A DNA stretch of 64,000 nucleotides from 3107 sp001483205 (GTDB lineage: Bacteria > Pseudomonadota > Alphaproteobacteria > Rhodobacterales > Rhodobacteraceae). Below the pieces are notes generated by a model. That model did no database searches. It had not been told where the DNA came from and saw only the letters and a program-made list of their open reading frames with translations. The stretch covers positions 682,001 to 746,000 of the forward strand of contig OZ219809.1 in NCBI GenBank assembly GCA_964291375.2, in the 5' to 3' direction. Each line of letters begins with the position of its first letter. Within the stretch, counting starts at the first letter, position 1. Position numbers and translations under genes: made by a program. Positions 1-8,106 of the stretch are shown piece after piece.

Positions 1-143
1 GGTTCGGTGAGGGCCAGGGTGAGCGGGCCGAGGATGCGCCTGCCCTGCCGTGCGACGGTGGCGGCGTCAAGCACGACGCCGTTTTGCCCGTTTCCGTTTG
101 CGCCCGGACAGGCGCGCGCCGGTTGTCTGCGCAGGAAGGTCAT
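1..143 (-). CDS. ABC transporter ATP-binding protein, N-terminal fragment (cut by window edge)
   Basis: An ATG at 143 on the minus strand opens a frame running off the left edge (47 codons). It contains VVLDAATVARQGRRILGPL followed by TLALTE. This matches the segment just before Walker A in ABC ATPases of the cobalt/biotin (CbiO/BioM) type, where a line like 'grrILGPLtLrl' precedes the P-loop. The P-loop itself lies outside the window, so the family call is inference. The first 20 or so residues look poorly conserved and the true start could be further in. Confidence 0.45.
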   Translation of the reverse strand, partial: MTFLRRQPARACPGANGNGQNGVVLDAATVARQGRRILGPLTLALTE

Positions 144-280
144 GCCGGAATTGCCCCTGATTGCACCACCGGGGTTCTAATCCGGTTGCGCCGCCCGCAT
201 CAAGCCGGAGTCACCTTGCCCGATGGCCGGGGAACGGGGACGCACTTGCAATCCCCGGCGGGCGGCTTAGGGTTGGTCCC

Positions 281-523
281 ATGTTTACCATCGAGCACGA
301 GTTTGACGCCACCGTCGTGACCCTCGTCGATGAGCCGGGCAGCCATCTGCGCGAGGACATCACCATCCACGCCTTCGGGGATTGCGTGACCGTCGAACAA
401 TTCGACCCGCGCTCCGGTAAGGTGCAGAAGATCACCCTGTCACCGTCGCAGTTGAGCGATCTTGCCGCCGCTCTCAACCTGCCCGAAGGGGTCTATCGGC
501 GGGTGGAAAAACCGGACGTTTGA
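281..523 (+). CDS. Small conserved-looking protein of unknown function (80 aa)
   Basis: The start ATG at 281 is chosen because the reading frame upstream is low-complexity and proline-rich, whereas from MFTIEHEFDATVVTLVDE onward it reads like a compact beta-rich domain. The protein is acidic, lacks a signal peptide or membrane segment, and ends RRVEKPDV. I do not recognise a named family. It is divergent from the ABC ATPase fragment and convergent with the DUF1150 gene downstream. Confidence 0.6.
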   Translation: MFTIEHEFDATVVTLVDEPGSHLREDITIHAFGDCVTVEQFDPRSGKVQKITLSPSQLSDLAAALNLPEGVYRRVEKPDV

Positions 524-559
524 GCAACCCGCCCGCGTCTGGCAAGGGGGGCGTCCCGG

Positions 560-787
560 TCAGTGAACCGAAACCGGCGCGAAATCATTCTGCCGCGCGA
601 GGGTGAAGGCCAAATCGCGGCTCCCGGTCAGGGCGATCCGCTCTCCGTCCGGGCTGCAAAGCGCATAGACAACTTCCGCGCCCATGGTCTGTTCACGTAT
701 CTCTTCGGGCAGGTCTCTGGTATTCACCCGGCGCACGTAAACCTGCCGCTCTCCCGTCATCTTGCTGAAATCATAGCGTGTTTTCAT
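560..787 (-). CDS. DUF1150 family protein
   Basis: 75 residues, matching the small DUF1150 family that in Rhodobacteraceae usually follows an hsp20 gene. It carries the pattern REQTMGAEVVYALCSPDGER, then a C-terminal segment on tolerance of 'SRDLAFTLARQND'. Its ATG overlaps the Hsp20 stop (ATGA at 784-787), so the two are almost certainly co-translated and share the heat-shock promoter upstream. Function is unknown; context suggests a stress-response accessory protein. Confidence 0.8.
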   Translation of the reverse strand: MKTRYDFSKMTGERQVYVRRVNTRDLPEEIREQTMGAEVVYALCSPDGERIALTGSRDLAFTLARQNDFAPVSVH

Positions 788-1239
788 AGTTTGTCTCCTG
801 ATCCCCCGACGGCCCCGTCATCCCCCCGGCCCCCGTTTATGCGGATTTGCCGGACGATTTTTTCCGGGGTGCTCCGGCTCAGGTCCACATGCAACAGCCC
901 GTTTTCCAGACCCGCCCGGCCAACCTCAACCCCCTCAGCCAGCACAAAGACACGCTGAAATTGGCGGGTGGCAATGCCCCGGTGCAGGAACACCCGGCCC
1001 GCGTCGCTGTCATTCCGCCGCCCGCGAATCGCCAGTTGCCGGTCTTCGGTCACCACCGACAGGTCGGATTCGGCAAACCCGGCCACCGCCAGCGTGATGC
1101 GAAAGCCGTCTTCGCTGGTCTGTTCGATATTGAAGGGCGGATACCCGTCGTTATCGGCTTTCGCCGCCTGCTCCATCAGCCGTTCAAGCTGATCAAACCC
1201 CAGAAGAAACGGGTGCGATCCCAGAGAGAGCTTCGCCAT
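784..1239 (-). CDS. Hsp20/IbpA-type small heat-shock protein
   Basis: 151 residues with the alpha-crystallin/Hsp20 domain over most of the length: PPFNIEQTSEDGFRITLAVAGF opens the beta-sandwich, GRRNDSDAGRVFLHRGIATR the central strands and LENGLLHVDLSR the last strands. ATP-independent holdase that binds unfolding proteins in the cytoplasm. Start set at the ATG at 1239 (MAKLSLGSHPFLLGFD, typical for the family); the longer frame upstream is not needed. A sigma-32-like promoter lies about 65 bases upstream, and DUF1150 overlaps the stop. Confidence 0.92.
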   Translation of the reverse strand: MAKLSLGSHPFLLGFDQLERLMEQAAKADNDGYPPFNIEQTSEDGFRITLAVAGFAESDLSVVTEDRQLAIRGRRNDSDAGRVFLHRGIATRQFQRVFVLAEGVEVGRAGLENGLLHVDLSRSTPEKIVRQIRINGGRGDDGAVGGSGDKL

Positions 1240-1302
1240 TGGCTGGTCCTGTTTTGCAGCGACATCGGCGCGGGCCCCGAACCGGCGACCCGCCTGAAGG
1301 GA

Positions 1303-1331
1303 ATATGGGGCACGGCGCATCCGTCTTCAAG
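1303..1331 (-). promoter_or_regulatory. Heat-shock (RpoH/sigma-32-type) promoter of the hsp20-DUF1150 operon
   Basis: On the minus strand CTTGAAG (1331-1325) is followed after 14 bases by CCCCATAT (1310-1303). This is a near-perfect match to the known sigma-32 pattern CTTGAAA-N(11-15)-CCCCATnT. Transcription would start near 1295, giving a leader of about 55 bases before the hsp20 ATG at 1239. Confidence 0.8.
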
Positions 1332-1374
1332 AGACCTTTGCCCGGCGGACCCCCACGCGGGGCTTTGCGTTTGG

Positions 1375-1589
1375 AAAGACCTCTGACATATTGGTTCAGC
1401 CGGGCAGCCGCCTGCCTGGGCGGGCGCTTTTCACGACATCCCCCATTGGCGATAGCCTTTCTATAAATCCCATACGCTCCAACAGGCTGAGACGTTTAGA
1501 GCGCCTGCCGGGGGGCAGGCAGGCGCTGCCCGGCGCAAGCGCCGGGCGGGACATTTGGGGGGCGATACAGCCTTATGCAGAGGTTTTTT
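1375..1589 (+). repeat. Full-length mosaic intergenic repeat (copy 1)
   Basis: Begins AAAGACCTCTGACATATTGG and ends CCTTATGCAGAGGTTTTTT, imperfect inverted ends. Inside are the module GGGCAGCCGCCTGCCTGG, an AT-richer centre (CCATTGGCGATAGCC ... AACAGGCTGAGACG), the arm GCCTGCCGGGGGGCAGGC and a hairpin CCCGGCGC-AA-GCGCCGGG at 1529-1546. Other full copies lie at 5273-5485 (inverted), 38598-38807, 51610-51822 and 62312-62526. It fills most of the 428-base gap between hsp20 and the YdcH-like gene; no gene is visible there. Confidence 0.85.
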
Positions 1590-1667
1590 GGACGTAAAGC
1601 GGGGCTTTGCGTTCGGGCATAAAATGGTTACACTCTGCCCGAAAGCACGGATCACGACACAGCGATC

Positions 1668-1886
1668 ATGGAAAACCCACCGGAGATGAGCCAGGAGGAC
1701 ATGCTGCGCGTCCGGCTGAGTGTGCTGAAAAGGGAGCATCGCGATCTTGATGAGGCGATCAGCGCCCTTCAGGACAAGGGCACCGGCGACGCGCTGACCC
1801 TCAAGCGGCTGAAAAAGCGCAAACTGGTCCTGAAAGATCAGATCAGGCGGATTGAGGATGCGCTTTTGCCTGACATTATTGCCTAG
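1668..1886 (+). CDS. YdcH/DUF465-like small coiled-coil protein
   Basis: 72 residues, highly charged and helical. The pattern LKREHRDLDEAISALQDKG ... LKRLKKRKLVLKDQIRRIE matches the DUF465 (YdcH) family, whose members are short cytoplasmic helical hairpins of unknown role. The ATG at 1668 gives the longest form; the internal ATG at 1686 (MSQEDMLRVRL) is a possible alternative. Lies 66 bases ahead of purE on the same strand, perhaps in one transcript. Confidence 0.75.
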   Translation: MENPPEMSQEDMLRVRLSVLKREHRDLDEAISALQDKGTGDALTLKRLKKRKLVLKDQIRRIEDALLPDIIA

Positions 1887-1952
1887 GACGGGCGAATCCG
1901 TATAGTGCCGCCCCTTGTGCAGAATGTGCGGAATGCGCAGAGGAGGCGCGGC

Positions 1953-2441
1953 ATGACCGATATACGGGTCGGAATCGTCATGGGCAGTCAATCGGACTGG
2001 CCCGCCATGGGCGAGGCCGCGGCGATCCTTGATGAGCTGGGGGTGGGATACGAGACGCGCATCGTTTCGGCCCACCGCACACCGGGCCGGTTGTGGGCAT
2101 ACGGAGAGACAGCCGCCGGGCGGGGCCTGCACGTGATCATCGCCGGGGCGGGGGGCGCGGCGCATCTGCCGGGCATGATGGCCTCGAAAACCCGGCTGCC
2201 GGTGATCGGGGTGCCGATTCGCACCAAAGCCCTGTCGGGCCTCGACAGCCTGTATTCCATCGTTCAGATGCCAAGGGGCTTTCCGGTGGCGACCATGGCC
2301 ATCGGGGCGGCAGGTGCCGCGAATGCCGGGCTGATGGCGGTGCAGGTGCTTGCATTGCAGGATGCGGCGCTGGCCCGGCGGCTGGAGGCATGGCGTGCGA
2401 CCCTGTCGGCGTCTGTGGCTGAGGAGCCGACGGATGACTGA
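1953..2441 (+). CDS. purE: N5-carboxyaminoimidazole ribonucleotide mutase PurE
   Basis: 162 residues. Converts N5-CAIR made by PurK to CAIR in purine synthesis. The class I PurE signature is clear: GIVMGSQSDWPAM binds the substrate phosphate, SAHRTP carries the catalytic histidine, and IAGAGGAAHLPGMMAS forms the active-site loop. The start at 1953 follows the ribosome site GAGGAGG; the frame extends upstream without similarity. The stop overlaps the purK start by 8 bases, showing a purEK operon. Confidence 0.96.
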   Translation: MTDIRVGIVMGSQSDWPAMGEAAAILDELGVGYETRIVSAHRTPGRLWAYGETAAGRGLHVIIAGAGGAAHLPGMMASKTRLPVIGVPIRTKALSGLDSLYSIVQMPRGFPVATMAIGAAGAANAGLMAVQVLALQDAALARRLEAWRATLSASVAEEPTDD

Positions 2442-3501
2442 GCGCCTGGGGCCGGGCGCGACTATCGGCATTCTCGGCGGCGGACAGTTGGGCCGGATGC
2501 TGGCTGTTGCTGCGGCGCGCCTCGGGTTCAGAAGCCACATTTATGACCCCGACGACACACCGCCCGCAGGTCAGGTTACGAATGCCGTGACCCGCGCCGC
2601 CTATGATGACGAGGCCGCGCTTGCCGCCTTTGCCGATGCGGTTGATGTGGTGACCTATGAGTTCGAGAACATCCCCACCGGGGCGCTTGACCTGATCGGG
2701 ACGCGCCGTCCGGTCCGCCCCGGCTGCCGGTCGCTGGCCATCAGCCGGGACAGACTGACGGAAAAGCAATTTCTGTCCGGCCTCGGGCTGCGCACCGCCC
2801 CGTTCGCGGACATCTCCGGTGCGGATGATCTGAGCCGCGCGATGGCCGGGATCGGGGGGCCTGTGCTGCTGAAGACCCGCCGGTTCGGATATGACGGCAA
2901 GGGGCAGGTCCGGATCGGTTCCGGGGCCGATGCCATAGCCGCGCTTGACACTATTGCGGGCGCGCCCGCGATCTGCGAGGGGATTGTCAATTTCACCCGC
3001 GAGGTTTCCGTGATCGGCGCGCGGGGGCTTGATGGCGCGGTTGTCTGCTATGATCCGGGCGAGAATGTCCACAAAGGCGGTATCCTGCACAGCACCACCG
3101 TTCCCGCCCGGCTAAGCAGTGATCAGAAGGTCGAGGCGGTGCTGATCACGGGCCGGATACTGGAGGCGCTCGATCATATTGGCGTCATCGGGGTGGAGCT
3201 TTTCGTGACCCCTGACGGGATGGTCGTCAATGAGATTGCCCCGCGCGTTCACAATTCCGGCCACTGGACCCAGACCGGTTGCGCCATTGATCAGTTCGAG
3301 CAGCATGTCAGGGCCATAACCGGCTGGCCCCTGGGCGACGGGCGGCGGCATTCTGATGTGGTGATGGAGAATCTGATCGGGGAGGAGGTTGCCCGCGCGC
3401 CCGAGATTGCCAAAGACCCCTCGGCGGCGCTTTATCTGTATGGCAAGGCGCAGGTGAGGGCGGGGCGCAAGATGGGGCATGTCAACCGGATTGTCGGCTA
3501 G
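2434..3501 (+). CDS. purK: 5-(carboxyamino)imidazole ribonucleotide synthase PurK
   Basis: 355 residues, usual length for PurK, an ATP-grasp enzyme carboxylating AIR with ATP and bicarbonate to N5-CAIR. The N-terminal preATP-grasp motif ILGGGQLGRML is at residues 11-21, followed by an ATP-grasp core with KTRRFGYDGKGQ and the metal-binding EIAPRVHNSGHWT. The start ATG overlaps the purE 3' end. Standard partner of PurE, no oddities seen. Confidence 0.96.
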   Translation: MTERLGPGATIGILGGGQLGRMLAVAAARLGFRSHIYDPDDTPPAGQVTNAVTRAAYDDEAALAAFADAVDVVTYEFENIPTGALDLIGTRRPVRPGCRSLAISRDRLTEKQFLSGLGLRTAPFADISGADDLSRAMAGIGGPVLLKTRRFGYDGKGQVRIGSGADAIAALDTIAGAPAICEGIVNFTREVSVIGARGLDGAVVCYDPGENVHKGGILHSTTVPARLSSDQKVEAVLITGRILEALDHIGVIGVELFVTPDGMVVNEIAPRVHNSGHWTQTGCAIDQFEQHVRAITGWPLGDGRRHSDVVMENLIGEEVARAPEIAKDPSAALYLYGKAQVRAGRKMGHVNRIVG

Positions 3502-3575
3502 GGTGTTTCGCATCCCGCCCGGCCCCATGATCTGGGTGCTGCAATTCCCCCCTACCCAAACTGTTGCGGTTTGCC

Positions 3576-3581
3576 TATAAT
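3576..3581 (+). promoter_or_regulatory. Possible -10 element upstream of nrdR
   Basis: A perfect TATAAT lies 41 bases before the nrdR start in the 120-base gap after purK. No good -35 hexamer is seen 16-18 bases upstream, so this is only a candidate promoter for nrdR-ribD. Confidence 0.35.
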
Positions 3582-3622
3582 CCTCGTGGAACGCAGGGAA
3601 TAAATCTCAAGGGGGAAGGATC

Positions 3623-4090
3623 ATGCGCTGTCCATTTTGCGGAAGCATCGACACGCAGGTCAAGGATTCGCGGCCTGCGGAGGATCACGCGACAATCAGG
3701 CGACGGCGGTATTGTCCGGCCTGTAACGCGCGCTTCACCACCTATGAGCGGGTGCAGTTGCGCGATCTGGTGGTGATCAAGGCCAACGGCCAGCGCCAGG
3801 AGTTCGACCGCGATAAGCTGGAACGCTCTGTCCGCGTCGCCCTGCGCAAGCGCTCGGTAGAGCCGGACCGGATTGACCAGATGATTTCCGGCATCGTCCG
3901 CCGTCTGGAAAGCATGGGCGAGACCGACATAAAATCGCACATCGTCGGTGAAATCGTGATGGAGACGCTGGCCCGCGTCGATACCGTCGCCTATGTCCGC
4001 TTTGCCAGTGTCTACAGGAATTTTCAGGAAGCCGAGGATTTTGACAAATTCGTCAGCGAGCTGCGCCCGAAAGAGCAGCCGGACGAGTGA
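3623..4090 (+). CDS. nrdR: Transcriptional repressor NrdR
   Basis: 155 residues. Zinc-finger plus ATP-cone repressor of ribonucleotide reductase genes. The zinc ribbon has C3-x2-C6 and C31-x2-C34 (MRCPFCG ... YCPAC), followed by NARFTTYER; the ATP-cone starts about residue 47 (VVIKANGQRQEFDRDKLERS). Preceded by the ribosome site AAGGGGGAAGG. Overlaps ribD (GTGA), the usual alphaproteobacterial nrdR-ribD arrangement. Confidence 0.96.
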   Translation: MRCPFCGSIDTQVKDSRPAEDHATIRRRRYCPACNARFTTYERVQLRDLVVIKANGQRQEFDRDKLERSVRVALRKRSVEPDRIDQMISGIVRRLESMGETDIKSHIVGEIVMETLARVDTVAYVRFASVYRNFQEAEDFDKFVSELRPKEQPDE

Positions 4091-5208
4091 GCGGGGCCGA
4101 CGAACGCTTTATGGCGCTGGCGCTGGCGCTGGCCGCGCGCGGGCTGGGGCAGGTCTGGCCGAACCCGGCGGTGGGCTGTGTCATCGTGCGGCAGGGGCGC
4201 ATTGTCGGGCGCGGGCGCACCGCCCCCGGCGGCAGGCCGCACGCTGAGACGCAGGCGCTGGCAGAGGCCGGGGTGCTGGCGCGAGGGGCGACCGCCTATG
4301 TCAGTCTGGAGCCTTGCGCCCATCACGGAAAGACACCGCCCTGCGCCGGGGCACTGATTGAGGCCGGGATTGCCCGTGTCGTCAGTGCCACGCCTGACAG
4401 TGATGCGCGGGTGGCGGGGCGCGGCCACCGGATGCTGCGCGCGGCGGGGCTGGCATTGCGCACCGGCGTGATGGAGGCAGAGGCAAGGGCGCTCAACGCC
4501 GGTTTCTTTCTGCGCGTGGAGCAGGGCCGCCCGCTGGTGACGCTCAAACTGGCGACCACGTTTGACGGGCGGGTGGCGACGGCGCGCGGCGAAAGCCGGT
4601 GGATCACCGGGGCCGAGGCACGCCGGGCCGTCCATGCCATGCGCGCGCGCCATGACGCGGTTATGGTCGGTGGCGGGACCGCGCGGGCGGATGACCCTGC
4701 GCTGACCGTGCGCGGCCTTGGGGTGGAGCGGCAACCGGTGCGGGTTGTGCTGTCGCGCGGGCCGGATCTGCCTTTGGACGGACGGCTGGCGCGGACGGCG
4801 GGCGAGGTGCCGGTGTGGGTGCTTCATGCGTCCGGGGCGGATTGTGCACGGGTTGCGGCATGGCGTGGTCTGGGGGCACGGACCGTCAGCGTAACCGGGC
4901 AGGGGGGCGGCCTTGATTTAGGGGCGGCTTTGTCGGCGCTCGGCGGGCTTGGCCTGACGCGGGTTTTCTGCGAGGGCGGCAGTGCTGTGGCGGCGTCTCT
5001 GATCCGGGCCGGTCTGGTTGATGAGCTGATCGGCCTGTCGGCGGGCTGCGTTATCGGGGCGGAAGGGGTGCCCGCGATCGGGGCTATGGGGGTCGGGGGC
5101 CTGTCAGACGCGCCGCGCTTCGTGCTGAAAGAGAGCCGCCGGGTTGGTCCGGACATCCTTCACCGCTGGGTAAGAGAAGACCCTTGTCGCGCGGCGCGGC
5201 CCGTGTGA
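4087..5208 (+). CDS. ribD: Bifunctional riboflavin biosynthesis deaminase/reductase RibD
   Basis: 373 residues. Deaminates then reduces the pyrimidine intermediate of riboflavin synthesis. N-terminal deaminase: WPNPAVGCVIV, zinc ligands H52 in PHAETQAL, and C77 and C86 in PCAHHGKTPPC, with E54 as proton shuttle. C-terminal reductase from about residue 148: TLKLATTFDGRVATARGES, RHDAVMVGGGTARADDP. The GTG start overlaps the nrdR stop. No ribE/ribC follows here; a repeat block begins right after the stop. Confidence 0.95.
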   Translation: MSGADERFMALALALAARGLGQVWPNPAVGCVIVRQGRIVGRGRTAPGGRPHAETQALAEAGVLARGATAYVSLEPCAHHGKTPPCAGALIEAGIARVVSATPDSDARVAGRGHRMLRAAGLALRTGVMEAEARALNAGFFLRVEQGRPLVTLKLATTFDGRVATARGESRWITGAEARRAVHAMRARHDAVMVGGGTARADDPALTVRGLGVERQPVRVVLSRGPDLPLDGRLARTAGEVPVWVLHASGADCARVAAWRGLGARTVSVTGQGGGLDLGAALSALGGLGLTRVFCEGGSAVAASLIRAGLVDELIGLSAGCVIGAEGVPAIGAMGVGGLSDAPRFVLKESRRVGPDILHRWVREDPCRAARPV

Positions 5209-5613
5209 GCGCAGACAGTTTGTCAGGACAGATGCGCGAACACCCCGAAAGGCCGCGTCCGGTCCGCACGCTAGAAGACCTCTGTATAATGGCACATCGG
5301 CTGCCAAACCGTCCCGCCCGGCGCTTGCGCCGGGCAGCGCCTGCCTGCCCCCCGGCAGGCGCTTACAGACGCCTCAACATGTTGGGACGTATGGACTTTA
5401 TGGTAAGACCATCGCCAATTTGGACTGTCAAGAAAAGCACCTGCCCAGGCAGGCGGCTGCCCGGCCCAGGCCAATAGGTCAGAGATGCTGCCCTTATCCG
5501 CGGATAAGGTCTGCCCCCTCGCCGGGCTGTTCACGCACCTGCCCCGGCGAACCATCCGCCCGGTCACAAGATCGGGCCTCGCCCCCCCGGTGGCGCATCC
5601 GGGGCAGAGCAAT
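5209..5613. repeat. Repeat-filled gap between ribD and pgk
   Basis: Holds, in order, the module ATGCGCGAACACCCCGAAAGG (5231 onward), an inverted full-length mosaic repeat (5273-5485, with hairpin CCCGGCGC-TT-GCGCCGGG at 5317-5334), and the 16-bp palindrome CTTATCCGCGGATAAG at 5493-5508. From 5520 to the pgk stop is GC-rich sequence without a recognisable gene. Confidence 0.8.
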
Positions 5614-6804
5614 CTATGACTCCAGCGCGGCGATACCCGGCAGGGCCTTGCCCTCCATCCACTCCAGAAACGCCCCGCCCGCCGTAGACACATGGCTGAA
5701 ATCCGCCGTCACCCCCGCGGCATTCAGCGCCGCAATCGTATCGCCCCCGCCCGCCACCGAAATCAACCGCCCGGCGCGGGTCAGCCCGGCGGCCTTCACC
5801 GCCGCCGCCCTCGTCGCCGCATCAAACGGGGGCAGCTCGAACGCCCCAAGCGGGCCGTTCCAGATCAGCGTCCGGCAAGCCCCGAAAACACCGGCAATGA
5901 CCGCCACCGTCCCCGGCCCCACATCCAGTATCATGCCGTCCTTTGGGCAGGCCGCTGCGTCCGCAATCCGGCTTTCCGCCCCGGCGGTAAACGCGGACGC
6001 GACAACCACATCAACCGGCAGCACAACCCGGCATCCCGCCGCCGCTGCCGTCCCGATAATCTCCCGCGCGGTATCGGCCATGTCATGCTCGGCCAGCGAC
6101 CGGCCCACCGGCCACCCCTTTGCAAACAGGAAAGTGTTCGCCATGCCGCCGCCGATCACCAGATAATCGACCTTGCGGACAAGATTGCCGAGAAGGTCGA
6201 GCTTGGTCGAAACCTTCGCGCCGCCGACAAGGGCCGCAAGCGGGCGCTCCGGCACCGTGAGCGCCGCCTCCAGCGCCGCAAGCTCTGCCTGCATCAGCCG
6301 CCCGGCACAGCAGGGCAGCAGGCGGGCGATGCCCTCGGTCGAGGCATGAGCACGATGCGCGGCGGCAAACGCATCATTGCAGAAGACATCGCCGGGCGCG
6401 GCCAGTGCCGCAGCAAAATCGGTGTCATTCTGCTCTTCCCCGGCATGAAAGCGGGTGTTTTCCAGCAGCAGAACCTCGCCCTGCGCCAGCGCCGCCACCG
6501 CCGTTTTCGCTTGCGCGCCGATGCAGTCGCCCGAGAAACGCACCGCGACCCCAAGGGCGTCGCGCAATGCCGGTATGACGACGGACAGCGACATGTCCGC
6601 CACCGGCCTGCCCTTGGGCCTGCCGAAATGGGACAGCAGCACCGGCTTGCCGCCTTTCGACAGAATATCGCGCACGGTCGGCACAATCCGCTCGATCCGG
6701 GTTGTGTCGCTCACCCGGCCATCGCGCACCGGCGTGTTGAGGTCAACGCGGACAAGCACGACCTTTCCGGCGAGATCAATGTCATCAAGGGTCTTCCACG
6801 TCAT
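5614..6804 (-). CDS. pgk: Phosphoglycerate kinase
   Basis: 396 residues, full length. Transfers phosphate from 1,3-bisphosphoglycerate to ADP in glycolysis. Visible signatures: VLVRVDLNTPVRDGRV near the N-terminus, LLSHFGRPKG, LLLENTRFHAGEE, GGAKVSTKLDLLGNL, GGGMANTFLFAKG and the C-terminal GGGDTIAAL with VSTAGGAFLEWMEGK. Divergent from the cyclophilin gene at 6934. Downstream is repeat DNA rather than fba, its frequent neighbour. Confidence 0.97.
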   Translation of the reverse strand: MTWKTLDDIDLAGKVVLVRVDLNTPVRDGRVSDTTRIERIVPTVRDILSKGGKPVLLSHFGRPKGRPVADMSLSVVIPALRDALGVAVRFSGDCIGAQAKTAVAALAQGEVLLLENTRFHAGEEQNDTDFAAALAAPGDVFCNDAFAAAHRAHASTEGIARLLPCCAGRLMQAELAALEAALTVPERPLAALVGGAKVSTKLDLLGNLVRKVDYLVIGGGMANTFLFAKGWPVGRSLAEHDMADTAREIIGTAAAAGCRVVLPVDVVVASAFTAGAESRIADAAACPKDGMILDVGPGTVAVIAGVFGACRTLIWNGPLGAFELPPFDAATRAAAVKAAGLTRAGRLISVAGGGDTIAALNAAGVTADFSHVSTAGGAFLEWMEGKALPGIAALES

Positions 6805-6933
6805 GCGCCTGCTCCGTCATCCCGGCCTGCCCCTTTGACACCCGATTGTGCGGCAAAGGTCAATGCGGGTCTTTCCCTTCACGCCTAAGCGCGGTAGGGT
6901 CGCGCCCGAAACACAGGAATGAAGGAGCCGATA

Positions 6934-7449
6934 ATGGCCGATGAGACCGCCGACGCGGAAAACACCATCCTGATGGAGCTGAAGGACGGCACGGTGGCTA
7001 TCCGACTGTTGCCCGATATTGCCCCCGGACATTGCGAGCGGATGAAGACGCTGGCCCGCGCCGGGGCCTATGACAATGTGGTTTTTCACCGGGTGATTGA
7101 CGGCTTTATGGCCCAGACCGGCGATGTCAGGCACGGCAATGCCGACACATCCCCCGATCTGGGCCGCGCCGGGACCGGTGGCTCGGACCTGCCGAATCTG
7201 AAGGCGGAGTTTTCCGGCATCCCCCATGATCGCGGCACTCTGGGGGCGGCGCGCTCGGCCAGCCGGGACAGCGCCAACAGCCAGTTCTTCATCAACTTTA
7301 AGGACAATCACTTCCTCAACCGCCAATACACCGTCTATGGCCGGGTGGTTGCGGGGATGGAACATGTGGACGCCATTTGCCGGGGGGAGCCGCCCGCAAA
7401 CCCGGACCGGATGATCAGCGTAAAGGTGGCCGCCGATGTCAATGCGTAA
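6934..7449 (+). CDS. Peptidyl-prolyl cis-trans isomerase, cytoplasmic cyclophilin
   Basis: 171 residues. Cyclophilin-type isomerase with the family signature YDNVVFHRVIDGFMAQTGD and the active-site stretch SANSQFFINFKDN. No signal peptide, so probably cytoplasmic. Start ATG 6934 is set by the ribosome site AAGGAG eight bases upstream. The 3' end overlaps the start of a second cyclophilin with a signal peptide, an old tandem duplication. Confidence 0.93.
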   Translation: MADETADAENTILMELKDGTVAIRLLPDIAPGHCERMKTLARAGAYDNVVFHRVIDGFMAQTGDVRHGNADTSPDLGRAGTGGSDLPNLKAEFSGIPHDRGTLGAARSASRDSANSQFFINFKDNHFLNRQYTVYGRVVAGMEHVDAICRGEPPANPDRMISVKVAADVNA

Positions 7450-8014
7450 CCTGCTTCTTGCCGCGCTGATGCTGGTGGGGGCCGCGGCCCCCGGTGCCGC
7501 CGGAACCGGCCCCCGGCTGGTCATTGAGGTGGCGGGCGAGGCCAGCGGTGCGGTGGTCGTCGAGCTTCTGCCCGACATCGCCCCGCGTCATGTGGAGCGG
7601 ATCACGGCGCTGGCCCGCGACGGGGCCTATGACAATGTGGTCTTTCACCGGGTGATTGATGGCTTCATGGCCCAGACCGGTGATGTTGCGTTCGGGCGCG
7701 CGGGCGGGGATGTGTCCCGTGCGGGCACCGGCGGCTCGGACCTGCCCGACCTGGGCGCGGAGTTCTCTGACGTTCCGTTTGAGCGCGGCATTATCGGCAT
7801 GGCCCGCTCCGCCAGCCCGGACAGCGCCAACAGCCAGTTCTTTATCATGTTCGCCCCCGCGCCGCATCTGAACGGCCTCTATACGGTTGTCGGGCGGGTG
7901 GTCGAAGGCATGGAGGTGGTCGATGCGATCAAGCGCGGGGCGGGGCCGAACGGGGCGGTCATCGGCGCGCCTGATGTCATGCGCTCTGTGCGGGTTGCTG
8001 AACCGGGCGAGTGA
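7436..8014 (+). CDS. Peptidyl-prolyl cis-trans isomerase, exported cyclophilin
   Basis: 192 residues. Begins MSMRNLLLAALMLVGAAAPG, a classic signal peptide with likely cleavage near GAAG-TGPR, so it should act in the periplasm. The catalytic domain repeats the motifs of its upstream paralogue (YDNVVFHRVIDGFMAQTGD; SPDSANSQFFIMFAPAPHLN). The start overlaps the upstream gene by 14 bases; an alternative ATG is at 7442. Confidence 0.93.
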   Translation: MSMRNLLLAALMLVGAAAPGAAGTGPRLVIEVAGEASGAVVVELLPDIAPRHVERITALARDGAYDNVVFHRVIDGFMAQTGDVAFGRAGGDVSRAGTGGSDLPDLGAEFSDVPFERGIIGMARSASPDSANSQFFIMFAPAPHLNGLYTVVGRVVEGMEVVDAIKRGAGPNGAVIGAPDVMRSVRVAEPGE

Positions 8015-8037
8015 TGGCGGGAGACGCGCCGCTTGAT

Positions 8038-8106
8038 AAGGCTTCTGCATATGGGCTCAGCCGGGCAGAGCATTTGGGGGGCGATACAGCCTTATGCAGA
8101 GGTCTT
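8038..8106 (+). repeat. Short (69-bp) form of the mosaic repeat
   Basis: AAGGCTTCTGCATATGGG at one end and CAGCCTTATGCAGAGGTCTT at the other, with only the CTCAGCCGGGCAG and TTTGGGGGGCGATACAG modules between. Equivalent to a full copy with the central 140 bases missing. The right end overlaps the first codons of the DUF4336 gene. Confidence 0.75.
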
